From JAFGCL01 sp964492335 (GTDB taxonomy: Bacteria > Chloroflexota > Dehalococcoidia > UBA2247 > RBG-13-53-26): a stretch of DNA of 46,171 bases. This document shows positions 30,215 to 37,967 of this stretch, piece after piece. Below the pieces are notes generated by a model. The model was not told the DNA's origin, did no database searches, and saw only the letters and a list, made by a program, of their open reading frames with translations. A program made the translations under genes and the position numbers. The stretch is taken from contig CAZBJX010000018.1 in NCBI GenBank assembly GCA_964492335.1, positions 1-46,171 of the forward strand. The letters are read 5' to 3'. Each line of letters begins with the position of its first letter. Within the stretch, counting starts at the first letter, position 1.

Positions 30215-30556
30215 CTACTCCACCTCGATGCTTTCTACGAAGAGCTCATGGCCGCCGGCCAGCTCTACGCTGATGCTGCCGCACTCCGGGCAGACCCAGG
30301 CCAGGTCCTCCACCTGGAAATCCGTGGCGCACCTGCGGCACCTGGCCCTGGTCGGCACGGGCCTGATGGAGATCACGGCGCCCTCAGCCGGCGTGTCCCG
30401 GCTCATCAGGCCGAAGTAGAGCTCGACGCTGTCGCCGACCACGCCGGAGAGCTCTCCCAGCACCAGGTTGATCCTGGTCACCCTCCGGGCGCCGCCCTTC
30501 CGCGCCTCTTCGAGGACCAGGTCGACCATGCTCCGGGTGACGGCCATCTCGTGCAT
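30215..30556 (-). CDS. hypA: Hydrogenase nickel metallochaperone HypA
   Basis: The 113-aa protein has nickel-binding His2 in MHEMAV and a zinc site from two CxxC pairs (Cys73/Cys76 and Cys89/Cys92). It hands nickel to the hydrogenase large subunit together with HypB, encoded 2 bp downstream. Length and layout are normal for the family. An extended -10-like TGC TATTCT precedes the ATG on the minus strand (around 30572-30580). hypC-F and the hydrogenase itself must lie outside the window if present. Confidence 0.96.
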   Translation of the reverse strand: MHEMAVTRSMVDLVLEEARKGGARRVTRINLVLGELSGVVGDSVELYFGLMSRDTPAEGAVISIRPVPTRARCRRCATDFQVEDLAWVCPECGSISVELAGGHELFVESIEVE

Positions 30557-30766
30557 TCCGCAATCCAGAATAGCATATTGCGGCAGGCGCAGCGAGGAGC
30601 GCCGGGCGGCCGGCGCTCCCGGGCCGCGGCCGCCGGCGTGTCCACCCGGGAGCTTGACACCGGCCGGTCCAAGCCTATAGAGTCAGTCATCCGCGCCGGG
30701 GGAGCTCCTTTGCGGACGCGTCCGGATGGGCCCGGCAGGCGGGGGGACGGCTGACGGCGGGATGAC

Positions 30767-32029
30767 ATGCAGCAGACAGGACCTCTCTTAAGCCCGTTCC
30801 GGGTGCTGGACCTGAGTGACGCCAAAGGCTACCTCTGCGGGCGGGTGCTGGGCGATTTCGGGGCGGATGTCATCAAGGTGGAGCCCCCCGGCGGCGATGC
30901 CGGCCGCGCCGTCGGCCCCTTCTACCGCGACATCCCGGATCCCGAGAAGGGCCTGTACTGGCTGGGGTACAACTGCAACAAGAGGGGGGTCACCCTCAAC
31001 CTGGAGGCGGCCGAAGGGCAGGCCATCTTCAGAAGGCTCTTGCGGTCCGCCGACTTCGTCATCGAGTCCGCGGCGCCCGGCCGCATGGCCGCGCTTGGCC
31101 TGGACTACGAGGCCCTGCGGCGGGCCAGGCCCGGGATCATCCTGACCTCCATCACCTCCTTCGGGCAGTCCGGGCCGTGGAGGGACTGGGCCGGCTCGGA
31201 CATCGTGCTCTGGGCCCTCTCCAGCTACATGTACGTCACCGGGGACGAGGACCGGCCGCCCGTCTGCCCCAGCTTCCCGCAGGCCTTTCTGCACGCCGGC
31301 CTGGAGGCGGCCGCCGCCAGCCTGGTGGCCCTGCATCACCGGGAGCTGACCGGGGAAGGACAGTGGGTTGACGTCTCCGCTCAGGACTGCCTGGCTATCG
31401 TCAACCTTCAGAACCAGCAGTACTGGAACCTGGCGCGGTTCAATCCGAAGCGGGCCGGGTCGGCCCAGATGCTTTCCGGGGTGCGCTGGTCGCGGCAGAA
31501 GAGACTGTGGAAATGCCGCGACGGGTTCGTCATCTTCATTATCTCAGCCGGGCACATGGGCGCGCCGGGCAACAGGGCGCTGACGGAATGGATGGCCGGC
31601 GAAGGCCTGGCCCCGGACTACATGCGCAAGATTGACTGGGAAGCCTTCGATCCCCAGGGCAGGGAGCTCTCGGATGAGCAGTACCTGGGGATGCTGACCG
31701 CCATCGGCGAGTTCTTCCAGCGGCACACCAAGGCCGAGCTGTACGAAGAGTCGGTGGCCAAGCGCATCGTGCTGTACCCCTGCAATACCACCGAGGACCT
31801 GGCCCACGATGCCCAGCTGCGGGCCAGGGGGTTCTGGACCGGCATGGAGCACCCGGACCTGGGGGGGGCGCTGGCCTACCCGCGCCCCTGCGTATCCTTC
31901 TCGGATGCCCCCTGCGCCATCAGGCGGCCCGCGCCCCGCATCGGGGAGCACAACCGGGAGATCTATGCCGGGGAGATGGGCTTCTCGTGGGAAGAGATGG
32001 ACCGGCTGCGGAGGGAGGGGGTGGTCTGA
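30767..32029 (+). CDS. CaiB/BaiF-type (class III) CoA-transferase, subunit 1
   Basis: The 420-aa protein opens with the family's FRVLDLSDAKGYLCGRVLGDFGADVIKVEPPGGD, then has NKRGVTLNLEAAEG and GEGQWVDVSAQDCLA. In formyl-CoA transferase the catalytic Asp169 lies in an SMQD motif; here the matching SAQD keeps Asp. These enzymes move CoA between acyl acids, or act in racemisation. The stop overlaps the start of a second CaiB gene (TGATG), so the two are translationally coupled and may form a heteromeric transferase, as BbsE/BbsF do in aromatic hydrocarbon breakdown. ATG at 30767 follows GGCGGG. Confidence 0.9.
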   Translation: MQQTGPLLSPFRVLDLSDAKGYLCGRVLGDFGADVIKVEPPGGDAGRAVGPFYRDIPDPEKGLYWLGYNCNKRGVTLNLEAAEGQAIFRRLLRSADFVIESAAPGRMAALGLDYEALRRARPGIILTSITSFGQSGPWRDWAGSDIVLWALSSYMYVTGDEDRPPVCPSFPQAFLHAGLEAAAASLVALHHRELTGEGQWVDVSAQDCLAIVNLQNQQYWNLARFNPKRAGSAQMLSGVRWSRQKRLWKCRDGFVIFIISAGHMGAPGNRALTEWMAGEGLAPDYMRKIDWEAFDPQGRELSDEQYLGMLTAIGEFFQRHTKAELYEESVAKRIVLYPCNTTEDLAHDAQLRARGFWTGMEHPDLGGALAYPRPCVSFSDAPCAIRRPAPRIGEHNREIYAGEMGFSWEEMDRLRREGVV

Positions 32030-33240
32030 TGCGCCGGGCCCTGGAGGACATCAAGATAGCCGACTTCACCTGGTACGTGGCCGGGCCGTTCTGCACCCGG
32101 TACCTGGCGGACTACGGGGCCTGCGTCATCAAGGTGGAGAGCACGCAGGTGGTGGACGGCGTCCGGCCTTACCCGCCGTACAAGGACAACATCCCCGGCG
32201 TGAACCGCGGCGGCTACTTCCACAACTACAACAGCAACAAGCTGGGGGTGACGCTCAACCTGCGGCACCCGAAGGGCATCGAGATCGCCCGCAAGATCGT
32301 CATGTGGTCGGACATCGTGGCCGAGAGCTTCAGCCCGGGGGTGATGGACTCACTGGGTCTGGGCTACGAGGGCGTGAGGCGGATGAAGCCTGAGATCATC
32401 ATGATCAGCTTGAGCTCGAAGGGCCAGACGGGGCCGCAGAGCCGGCTGCCGGCGGTGGGGCTGCACCTGGCGGCGCTGTCCGGGTTCATCAACCTCACCG
32501 GCTGGCCGGACCGGGACCCGTCGCTGCTCTACGGCGCCTATACCGACAGCATCGCCGGCCGCTACGGCGCCGCCAGCGTCATGGCGGCCCTGGCCCAGAG
32601 GCGGAGGACGGGGAAGGGGCAGTACATCGACCTGGCCCAGTCAGAGGCCGGGCTGCAGTTCCTCATCCCGCCCCTGCTGGACTACGCCGCCAATGGGCGG
32701 GTGCTCCACCGCAACGGCAACCGCCACCCCGCCGCCGCTCCCCATGGGGCGTACCGCTGCCAGGGCGAGGACCGGTGGTGCGCCATCGCCGTCTTCTCCG
32801 ACCGGGAATGGACGGCTCTCGGCCGGGCCATGGGGGACCCTCCCTGGGCCGGCGACCCGGGGCTGGCCACGCTGGCCGGGCGCAAGGGCCGCGAAGAGGA
32901 GCTGGACCGTCTGCTGGAGGAATGGACCAGGCAGCACAGCGCCGAGGAGGTAATGGCCAGTCTGCAGGGGGCGGGGGTCTCCGCCGGGGTGCTGGAGAAG
33001 GCCGAGGACCTTCACAGCGACCCTCAGCTGGCGGCCCGGGGCCACTTCTGGACGCTGTGCCATGCCGAGATCGGGGAATCGACCTACGATGGCATGGGGT
33101 CCATACTGTCGGAGACCCCGGCCCGGCTGGACCGGGCGGCGCCGGTCCTGGGGCAGGACAACTACGAGGTCTTCACCGGGATAGCCGGTCTTTCGGACGA
33201 CGAGTTCATCGAGCTGATGCAGCAGGGGGTGTTCGAGTGA
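32029..33240 (+). CDS. CaiB/BaiF-type (class III) CoA-transferase, subunit 2
   Basis: The 403-aa family member begins DIKIADFTWYVAGPFCTRYLADYGACVIKVES, then NKLGVTLNLRHPKG and GKGQYIDLAQSEAGLQF. At the position of the catalytic Asp of formyl-CoA transferase it appears to carry Glu (AQSE), unlike its partner. It could be the structural or differently active half of a heteromer. The ATG overlaps the preceding stop by one base (TGATG) and GAGGGAGGGG lies just upstream. The downstream genes converge on it, so the operon likely ends here. Confidence 0.9.
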   Translation: MRRALEDIKIADFTWYVAGPFCTRYLADYGACVIKVESTQVVDGVRPYPPYKDNIPGVNRGGYFHNYNSNKLGVTLNLRHPKGIEIARKIVMWSDIVAESFSPGVMDSLGLGYEGVRRMKPEIIMISLSSKGQTGPQSRLPAVGLHLAALSGFINLTGWPDRDPSLLYGAYTDSIAGRYGAASVMAALAQRRRTGKGQYIDLAQSEAGLQFLIPPLLDYAANGRVLHRNGNRHPAAAPHGAYRCQGEDRWCAIAVFSDREWTALGRAMGDPPWAGDPGLATLAGRKGREEELDRLLEEWTRQHSAEEVMASLQGAGVSAGVLEKAEDLHSDPQLAARGHFWTLCHAEIGESTYDGMGSILSETPARLDRAAPVLGQDNYEVFTGIAGLSDDEFIELMQQGVFE

Positions 33241-33286
33241 GGGGCTATCGGCTGGCCCGGGCGCCTGCGGCGGCAGCGGCAACTCC

Positions 33287-34294
33287 TTACGCAGCGCCGG
33301 GCGCCGGCGGCGGGACCTCGCCCAGGGCCATGCGGGCGATGTCCCCCAGGAAGATGAGCGGCAGGCGGTGCGCCGCGGCGGCCGCCGCCATGCCATCGAG
33401 GCACAGGGGGCAGAGGCAGACCATGGCCTGGGCCCCGGCCTTCAAGGCGTCCGCGATGTTCTTTTCCTGGTCGGGTCCGGGGTCCCCGTTTCCCAGCAGC
33501 AGCTTGATGTTGGCGCAGCAGAGCGCGTTCTCGCGGTCGTAGGCCCGGGGCACCCTGCTCACGCCGGCCAGTTCGAGCAGCTCATCCACGAAGTGCTCCT
33601 TCTCCGGGGTGTAGCGGGACGAGCAGGGCCGCTGGTAGGCGATGCTGATGCCCAGGGGCCTGATGCGGCTGCGCTCCTGCTGCAGGCGGCGGACCAGGTG
33701 CTCCGCCAGGTGTACCGGGCGGAAGGGGACCTCGATCCCGTAGTCCGGCGCCAGCCTGGCCAGCATGGAGTAGCAGTCATCGTGGAAGCAGACCACCTCC
33801 GCCGCCCCGGTCAGGGCCAGGCGGTCGACCATCTCCCGGGCGTGCTTGCGCTGTATGCTCTCAGCCCCCCAGTGGCCGAACAGCATCCAGCAGAAGTAGG
33901 GCTTGCCCCCCACCTGCGGCAGGTCGTAGAGGTCCCCCTGCATCAGGTGGGGATGGGTCTTCTCGAAGAGGCAGACGGCCAGCACCCTGTCGGCCCGCGG
34001 GTAGCCCGTCAGGGGCCGGGTGAAGGCGTAGGCGGCCTCCTGGGCCGCGGCCGGCTCCCGGCTGCGGAAGACGTCGTATCTCTCCTGCAGCGAGGCGATG
34101 AGGTCGAAGGGGTGGGCCTGCTGCGGGCAGATCTCGTTGCAGGCGAAGCAGGTGATGCAGCGGGCCAGCACCGGTGTCTCCCGCCCGGCCATCATGTCCT
34201 GCATCCAGGAAATGGCCTGTGACTGGTCGGCCTCTATCCACAGGCACCGGGTCAGGCAGTCACCGCAGAGATCGCACCTGTCAGCCTGGAACAT
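33287..34294 (-). CDS. Iron-sulphur oxidoreductase with CCG-type domains (HdrB/GlpC-like)
   Basis: The 335-aa protein has two [4Fe-4S] motifs at its N-terminus (CDLCGDCLTRC and CITCFACNEICP). The C-terminal region bears CCG-type cysteines (CFHDDC; RPCSSRYTP; ALCCANIK; CLCPLC), as in heterodisulfide reductase B, GlpC and LutA proteins. It should pass electrons between a dehydrogenase and a quinone, thiol or ferredoxin. The ATG at 34294 lies 6 bp after the SDR gene, so the two form an operon. Next to two CoA-transferases, it may serve the oxidation of an acyl or alcohol substrate. A flavin partner subunit is not nearby. Confidence 0.85.
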   Translation of the reverse strand: MFQADRCDLCGDCLTRCLWIEADQSQAISWMQDMMAGRETPVLARCITCFACNEICPQQAHPFDLIASLQERYDVFRSREPAAAQEAAYAFTRPLTGYPRADRVLAVCLFEKTHPHLMQGDLYDLPQVGGKPYFCWMLFGHWGAESIQRKHAREMVDRLALTGAAEVVCFHDDCYSMLARLAPDYGIEVPFRPVHLAEHLVRRLQQERSRIRPLGISIAYQRPCSSRYTPEKEHFVDELLELAGVSRVPRAYDRENALCCANIKLLLGNGDPGPDQEKNIADALKAGAQAMVCLCPLCLDGMAAAAAAHRLPLIFLGDIARMALGEVPPPAPGAA

Positions 34295-34300
34295 ACCTTC

Positions 34301-35104
34301 CTACGACAGCAGGTAGCCGCCTTCCACGGGCAGCATGCTGCCGGTGACGTAGTTCACCGCATCGCTGGCGTAGAACAGGGCCACCTTGGCGATATCGTCC
34401 GGCTCCCCGGGCCGGCCCAGGGGCCAGCGCGCCTGGAACTTCTTCAGCATCTCCAGGGGGTCCTTGCCGGCGGCCTCCTGGTCCTCGCGGATCTTCTCTG
34501 AGCCGGGGGTCCAGATGCTGCCCGGCGCAATGGCATTGACGATGATGCCGTGCGGCGCCCATTCCAGGGCCAGGGCCTTGGTCAGAGAGAGGACGCCGCC
34601 CTTGGAGGCGTTGTAGTGCGAGACGTTGCCCATGGGGTGCACTGCGTCGATGGAGGCCATGTTGATGATCCGCCCTCCGCGGCCGGCCTTGATCATCTCT
34701 CGGGCTGCCGCCTGGCAGAAGAAGAAAGTGCCCTTGAGGTTGATGTCCAGCACCCGGTCCCAGAGGTCCTCGGTGGTGTCCATCGCCGGGGAGATGGGGT
34801 ATATGCCGGCGTTGTTGACCAGGATGTCCAGGCTCCCGAAGGCCTTCACCGTGGCCTCGGCCACCATCGTGGCGTCGGCCAGGATGCGGATATCGGCCTT
34901 GACGGCCTGGGCCTTGCCCCCCCTCTCTCCGACCCGCCGCACCACCTTGTTCGCCGCTTCCATGTCGATGTCCACGATCATGACCGAAGCGCCGGCCTCG
35001 GCCAGCCGCATGACGATGGCCCGACCGATGCCCATGGCCCCGCCGGTGACGATGGCCCCCTTGCCGGTCAGGTCGAAAATCTGCGCGATGGTCTTCTTAG
35101 CCAC
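34301..35104 (-). CDS. Short-chain dehydrogenase/reductase
   Basis: The 267-aa classical SDR has cofactor motif TGGAMGIG, Asp in MIVDIDME (preference for NAD), NNAG, catalytic Ser in NMASIDA and Tyr/Lys in HYNASKGG. The C-terminal YVTGSMLPVEGGYLLS is standard. It probably oxidises or reduces a hydroxyl/keto group of a substrate shared with the Fe-S protein gene 6 bp downstream and perhaps the convergent CoA-transferase pair. The GTG start has GGGAGGGA ~7 nt upstream. A near-palindromic AT patch (GCTATATATTAGC, 35132-35144 on the plus strand) just upstream could hold the -10 box. Confidence 0.9.
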   Translation of the reverse strand: MAKKTIAQIFDLTGKGAIVTGGAMGIGRAIVMRLAEAGASVMIVDIDMEAANKVVRRVGERGGKAQAVKADIRILADATMVAEATVKAFGSLDILVNNAGIYPISPAMDTTEDLWDRVLDINLKGTFFFCQAAAREMIKAGRGGRIINMASIDAVHPMGNVSHYNASKGGVLSLTKALALEWAPHGIIVNAIAPGSIWTPGSEKIREDQEAAGKDPLEMLKKFQARWPLGRPGEPDDIAKVALFYASDAVNYVTGSMLPVEGGYLLS

Positions 35105-35225
35105 GTGATGCTCCCTCCCCCTGTCAGTCTGGTTCGCTATATATTAGCACGCGCCCCGCCGGGGAGGCCAACGGAAGCGGCAGCGGGGCTGATGACGCGC
35201 GGGCGCCCTTCACGCGGCCCTGAAC

Positions 35226-35255
35226 GAAGGGCCCGCCGGAGCCGGCGGGCCCTTC
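35226..35255 (-). terminator. Terminator after the dodecin gene
   Basis: A 14-bp GC-rich stem (35226-35239 with 35242-35255) lies 59 bp past the dodecin stop. Read on the minus strand it is followed by GTTC. It may also insulate the SDR promoter. Confidence 0.6.
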
Positions 35256-35313
35256 TGCCCTTTCGGCTTGACCGGCCGGGCCAGGAGGGGCCTGGCATCC
35301 CGGCCGCCGGGCG

Positions 35314-35529
35314 CTAGTCCTCCTTCTCGTACTTGAAGGAGAGCTTGATCTTGGTGCGATAGGCCCGCACCTTGCCGTCGTCGATCTGTACGTCCATCTC
35401 GACGACTTCGGCGATGCGAAGGTCACGCAGGCTCTTCGACGCCTGTTCGACAGCAGCCTGGGCGGCCTTCTCCCATGACTCGGCGCTGGTGCCCACCAGC
35501 TCTATCACCTTGTACACGCTGTCTGCCAT
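35314..35529 (-). CDS. Dodecin, flavin-storage protein
   Basis: The 71-aa protein matches the dodecin family: VYKVIELVGTSAESWEKAAQAAVEQASKSLRDLRIAEV, then VRAYRTKIKLSFKYE. It carries the conserved Trp (SAESWE) that stacks on the flavin ring. Dodecins assemble as 12-mers that store or buffer FMN/riboflavin in the cytoplasm. ATG at 35529 has a strong GAAGGAGGAGG site upstream; longer in-frame versions ignore it. It stands alone. Flavoenzymes are common nearby, but no direct link is shown. Confidence 0.93.
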   Translation of the reverse strand: MADSVYKVIELVGTSAESWEKAAQAAVEQASKSLRDLRIAEVVEMDVQIDDGKVRAYRTKIKLSFKYEKED

Positions 35530-35895
35530 GGCTTCCTCCTCCTTCTCTGCCCGGCCCCTCGTCCCGGGCCGGGGATGATTCAATGGTGAGAGAGATGAGC
35601 CGCAATGGCTCTGATGCGCATCTCTCTTGCCAGAACGCCGGGACACCGACTGCGGATTTCCGAAATGCCGTGCCAGGATGAAAGGCGATCAGATTGGCCG
35701 CCGGTGCCGGGGACCGCCGGCCGCAAGGGCGACCAGGTGACACAGACCCGATACGGTACTGGAGACCAGGCAGCGAAGCAGCCTCCGCACCAAGTCCGCC
35801 GGCGCTTCGCTGCCTGTCCACACTGAATGCCAGCCAGATAACAGCACAGGGGCGATGCCCCGGGCCCGCACCCATGCTGTGCACGGTAAGGGAAG
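35530..35895. other. Gene-free region with inverted repeats
   Basis: No supported ORF is present in 366 bp. A 13-bp perfect inverted repeat, CAGGCAGCGAAGC (35767-35779) with its complement at 35804-35816 and a 24-nt loop, is the main structure. A smaller GGGGC-GAT-GCCCC hairpin lies around 35850-35863. These may form 3' ends of the DUF5679 transcript or an unannotated RNA. Confidence 0.5.
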
Positions 35896-36039
35896 CTAGG
35901 CCCTGCCGATCCTGAATACCTTGGTCCCGCAGGATGGGCACACGCCGCTCACGGCAGGCCGCTTGTTCTTCAAGGTGACCTGCTTGGGGCCCTTGATCTC
36001 AACCTTCTTCTTGCACTTGACGCAGTAGGCTTGTGGCAT
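35896..36039 (-). CDS. DUF5679 zinc-ribbon protein (47 aa)
   Basis: The small protein begins MPQAYCVKCKKKVEIKGPKQ and ends with VCPSCGTKVFRIGRA, with CxxC pairs forming a zinc ribbon of the DUF5679 type. Function is unknown; such proteins are probably nucleic-acid or protein binding. The ATG at 36039 has an excellent AAAGGAGG site 8 nt upstream and a clear promoter ~70 bp further back, so it is surely expressed despite its size. It is monocistronic. Confidence 0.9.
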   Translation of the reverse strand: MPQAYCVKCKKKVEIKGPKQVTLKNKRPAVSGVCPSCGTKVFRIGRA

Positions 36040-36104
36040 GTCTTCCCTCCTTTAAGATATTCGTGTCCCGTTCGCCTGAGCGTGCTCACGAGTACACTCT
36101 GCGA

Positions 36105-36134
36105 ATAATATGCACAAGATTCACGCTTTGTCAA
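36105..36134 (-). promoter_or_regulatory. Sigma-70 promoter of the DUF5679 gene
   Basis: On the minus strand, a perfect TTGACA (36134-36129), an 18-bp spacer and TATTAT (36110-36105) form the promoter. The palindrome CGTG-CT-CACG lies downstream at about 36081-36090 in the leader and could be an operator. Confidence 0.7.
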
Positions 36135-36321
36135 GAGGCCCGGAGCACGAAATCGGCGCTCCGGGCCGCTCTGCGGGTGCCCGGAGCCCGCGGCCTGGCC
36201 CGCCGGGGGCCGGCCCGGGCACTTGCCGGGACGGCCCGAATGAGGCAGAATAGGCGGTGAGCGAAGGCGCGTACGGGAGAGATGCTGAGAAGTGCAGTAC
36301 TTGAGCCGTAGGGAGAGTGGC

Positions 36322-37008
36322 ATGCCGCAGGGGTACGAGATCAACGACTACGCCAAGGAGGAGTCCTGGCGCATGTTCCGCATCATGGGCGAACTGGTGG
36401 GGGGGTTCGACAGGCTGTCGGGCATAGAGCCGGCCGTGACCATCTATGGGTCCGCCCGCATGAAGCAGGACGACCCGCTCTTCAGCCGGACGGTGGAGAT
36501 CGCGCGCCGGCTGGGAGAGATGGGATTCAACATCATCACCGGGGGGGGGCCGGGGGTGATGGAGGCGGCCAACCGGGGCGCCCGGGAGGCCGGTGTCCTG
36601 TCCGTGGGCCTGAACATCGTCCTGCCCGCGGAGCAGACCTGCAACGTCTACGCCAACAGGGTCATCACCTTCGACCACTTCTTCGTGCGGAAGGTGATGC
36701 TGGTCAAGTACGCTACGGCCTTCGTGATCATGCCGGGCGGCCTGGGCACCCTCGATGAGCTTACTGAGGTGCTGACGCTTATGCAGACGCGCAAGATCCG
36801 GCCCTTCCCGGTGATCCTCTTCGGGAGCGCCTTCTGGAACGGGCTCCTGGAGTGGCTGCGGGGCACCGTGCTGCCCCGGGCCTTCATTGACGACAATGAC
36901 TTCCACCTGCTGCGCCTCTCCGATGACCCGGTGGAGGTGACCGAGGTCGTACAACGATGGTATCTGAAGCAGGAGATCATGGGCCGACGGGCGGTCCCCC
37001 GCAGATGA
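36322..37008 (+). CDS. LOG family protein (TIGR00730-like, possible nucleotide phosphoribohydrolase)
   Basis: The 228-aa Rossmann-fold protein has the LOG/lysine-decarboxylase-like motif PGGLGTLDELTE near residue 140 and GGGPGVMEAANRGA near residue 78. Family members release a free base from nucleoside 5'-monophosphates (cytokinin-type or purine/pyrimidine nucleosidases). The N-terminal ~45 residues (YEINDYAKEESWRMFRIMGELVGGFDRL) are typical of the longer bacterial form. ATG at 36322 has AGGGAGAG upstream. It overlaps the degV-like gene by ATGA, so the two are coupled. Confidence 0.9.
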   Translation: MPQGYEINDYAKEESWRMFRIMGELVGGFDRLSGIEPAVTIYGSARMKQDDPLFSRTVEIARRLGEMGFNIITGGGPGVMEAANRGAREAGVLSVGLNIVLPAEQTCNVYANRVITFDHFFVRKVMLVKYATAFVIMPGGLGTLDELTEVLTLMQTRKIRPFPVILFGSAFWNGLLEWLRGTVLPRAFIDDNDFHLLRLSDDPVEVTEVVQRWYLKQEIMGRRAVPRR

Positions 37009-37868
37009 GGAAGGTAGCCGTTATCACCGACAGCACGTGCTGCCTGCCGGCCGACCTCGTGGTCCGGCATGCCATCCACGTGGTGCCCCTGCAGATCGTC
37101 ATTGAAGGGCGGGCCTACCGGGACGGCCTGGATATCGTGCCCGGAGAGGTCTATCAGATCATGCGCCGCGGCGGAAGCCTGCCCACCACGTCGTCGCCCA
37201 CCCCGGACGACTTCCTCCAGGCCTACCTGGAGGCGGGCCGGGAGGCGGAGTCCATCGTCTGCATCACCCTGACCGGGCTGCAGAGCAAGACCTGGGAGGC
37301 GGCGGCCCTGGGCCGCAGGGTAGCCGGGGACCTGATGCCCCGGACGCCCATAGAGGTCATCGACAGCCGCGCGGTGTCCGGGGCGCTGGGGCTGATAGCG
37401 CTGGAGGCCGCCCGGGCCGCGGACAGGGGCGCGGGCCTGGAGGAGGTGGGCCAGGCCGCCCGCAGGGCCGGGGCCGGGGTGAACTTCCTGGCCATGCTGG
37501 ACACCCTGCGCTTTCTGGCCCGCACCGGGCGCATCGCCCGGGCGGCGGCCTGGGCGGGCTCAGTCCTGAACGTGAAGCCGATCGTGGAGCACTCCACCGC
37601 AGTGGGTGAGACCACCCCCTTCGCCCGGCCGAGGAGCAGGGCGAAGGCGGTGGACCTGATGCTGCAGACCATGGCGGAGCGCATGGGGGGCTCCCCGGTC
37701 CACGTCCTGGTGCATCATGCGGATGAGCTGCGGGAAGGCGAGAAGCTGATGGCCGAGATCGAGCGCCGCTTCAGGTGCTCTGAGATCTACCTCACCGAGT
37801 TCACACCCATAATGGGCGCGCACGCCGGCCCCGGCGTGCTGGCCGTCGCCTTCCGGAAGGTCGGGTAG
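37005..37868 (+). CDS. DegV family fatty-acid-binding protein
   Basis: The 287-aa protein starts VAVITDSTCCLPADLV and contains LPTTSSPTPDDFLQAY, the lipid-contact TSxP loop of DegV/FakB proteins, then ITLTGLQSKTW and VIDSRAVSGALGL. FakB-type members bind a fatty acid and present it to the kinase FakA; no FakA gene is seen here. The ATG overlaps the stop of the LOG gene by 4 bp, so this is a two-gene operon. Length is normal. It could feed exogenous or recycled fatty acids to phospholipid synthesis. Confidence 0.93.
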   Translation: MRKVAVITDSTCCLPADLVVRHAIHVVPLQIVIEGRAYRDGLDIVPGEVYQIMRRGGSLPTTSSPTPDDFLQAYLEAGREAESIVCITLTGLQSKTWEAAALGRRVAGDLMPRTPIEVIDSRAVSGALGLIALEAARAADRGAGLEEVGQAARRAGAGVNFLAMLDTLRFLARTGRIARAAAWAGSVLNVKPIVEHSTAVGETTPFARPRSRAKAVDLMLQTMAERMGGSPVHVLVHHADELREGEKLMAEIERRFRCSEIYLTEFTPIMGAHAGPGVLAVAFRKVG

Positions 37869-37899
37869 AGGCGCGCCCGGAACCCGCCTCCGGCTGGAG

Positions 37900-37967
37900 G
37901 AGGCCCGAAGCCTCGCGCTGGAACGGGCCCGAAGCCCTGCCCTAGAACAAGCCTGAAGCCCTGTGCG
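37900..37967. repeat. Degenerate ~25-bp tandem repeat at a convergent junction
   Basis: Three imperfect copies of a 24-25 bp unit (core GCCCGAAGCC; 37900-37924, 37925-37948, partial 37949-37967) lie between the degV-like stop and the OYE-like gene. They run into the last ~8 codons of the latter. A similar GCGAAGCCCGG theme occurs in the 55-bp array at 41.3-41.6 kb. Confidence 0.55.
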
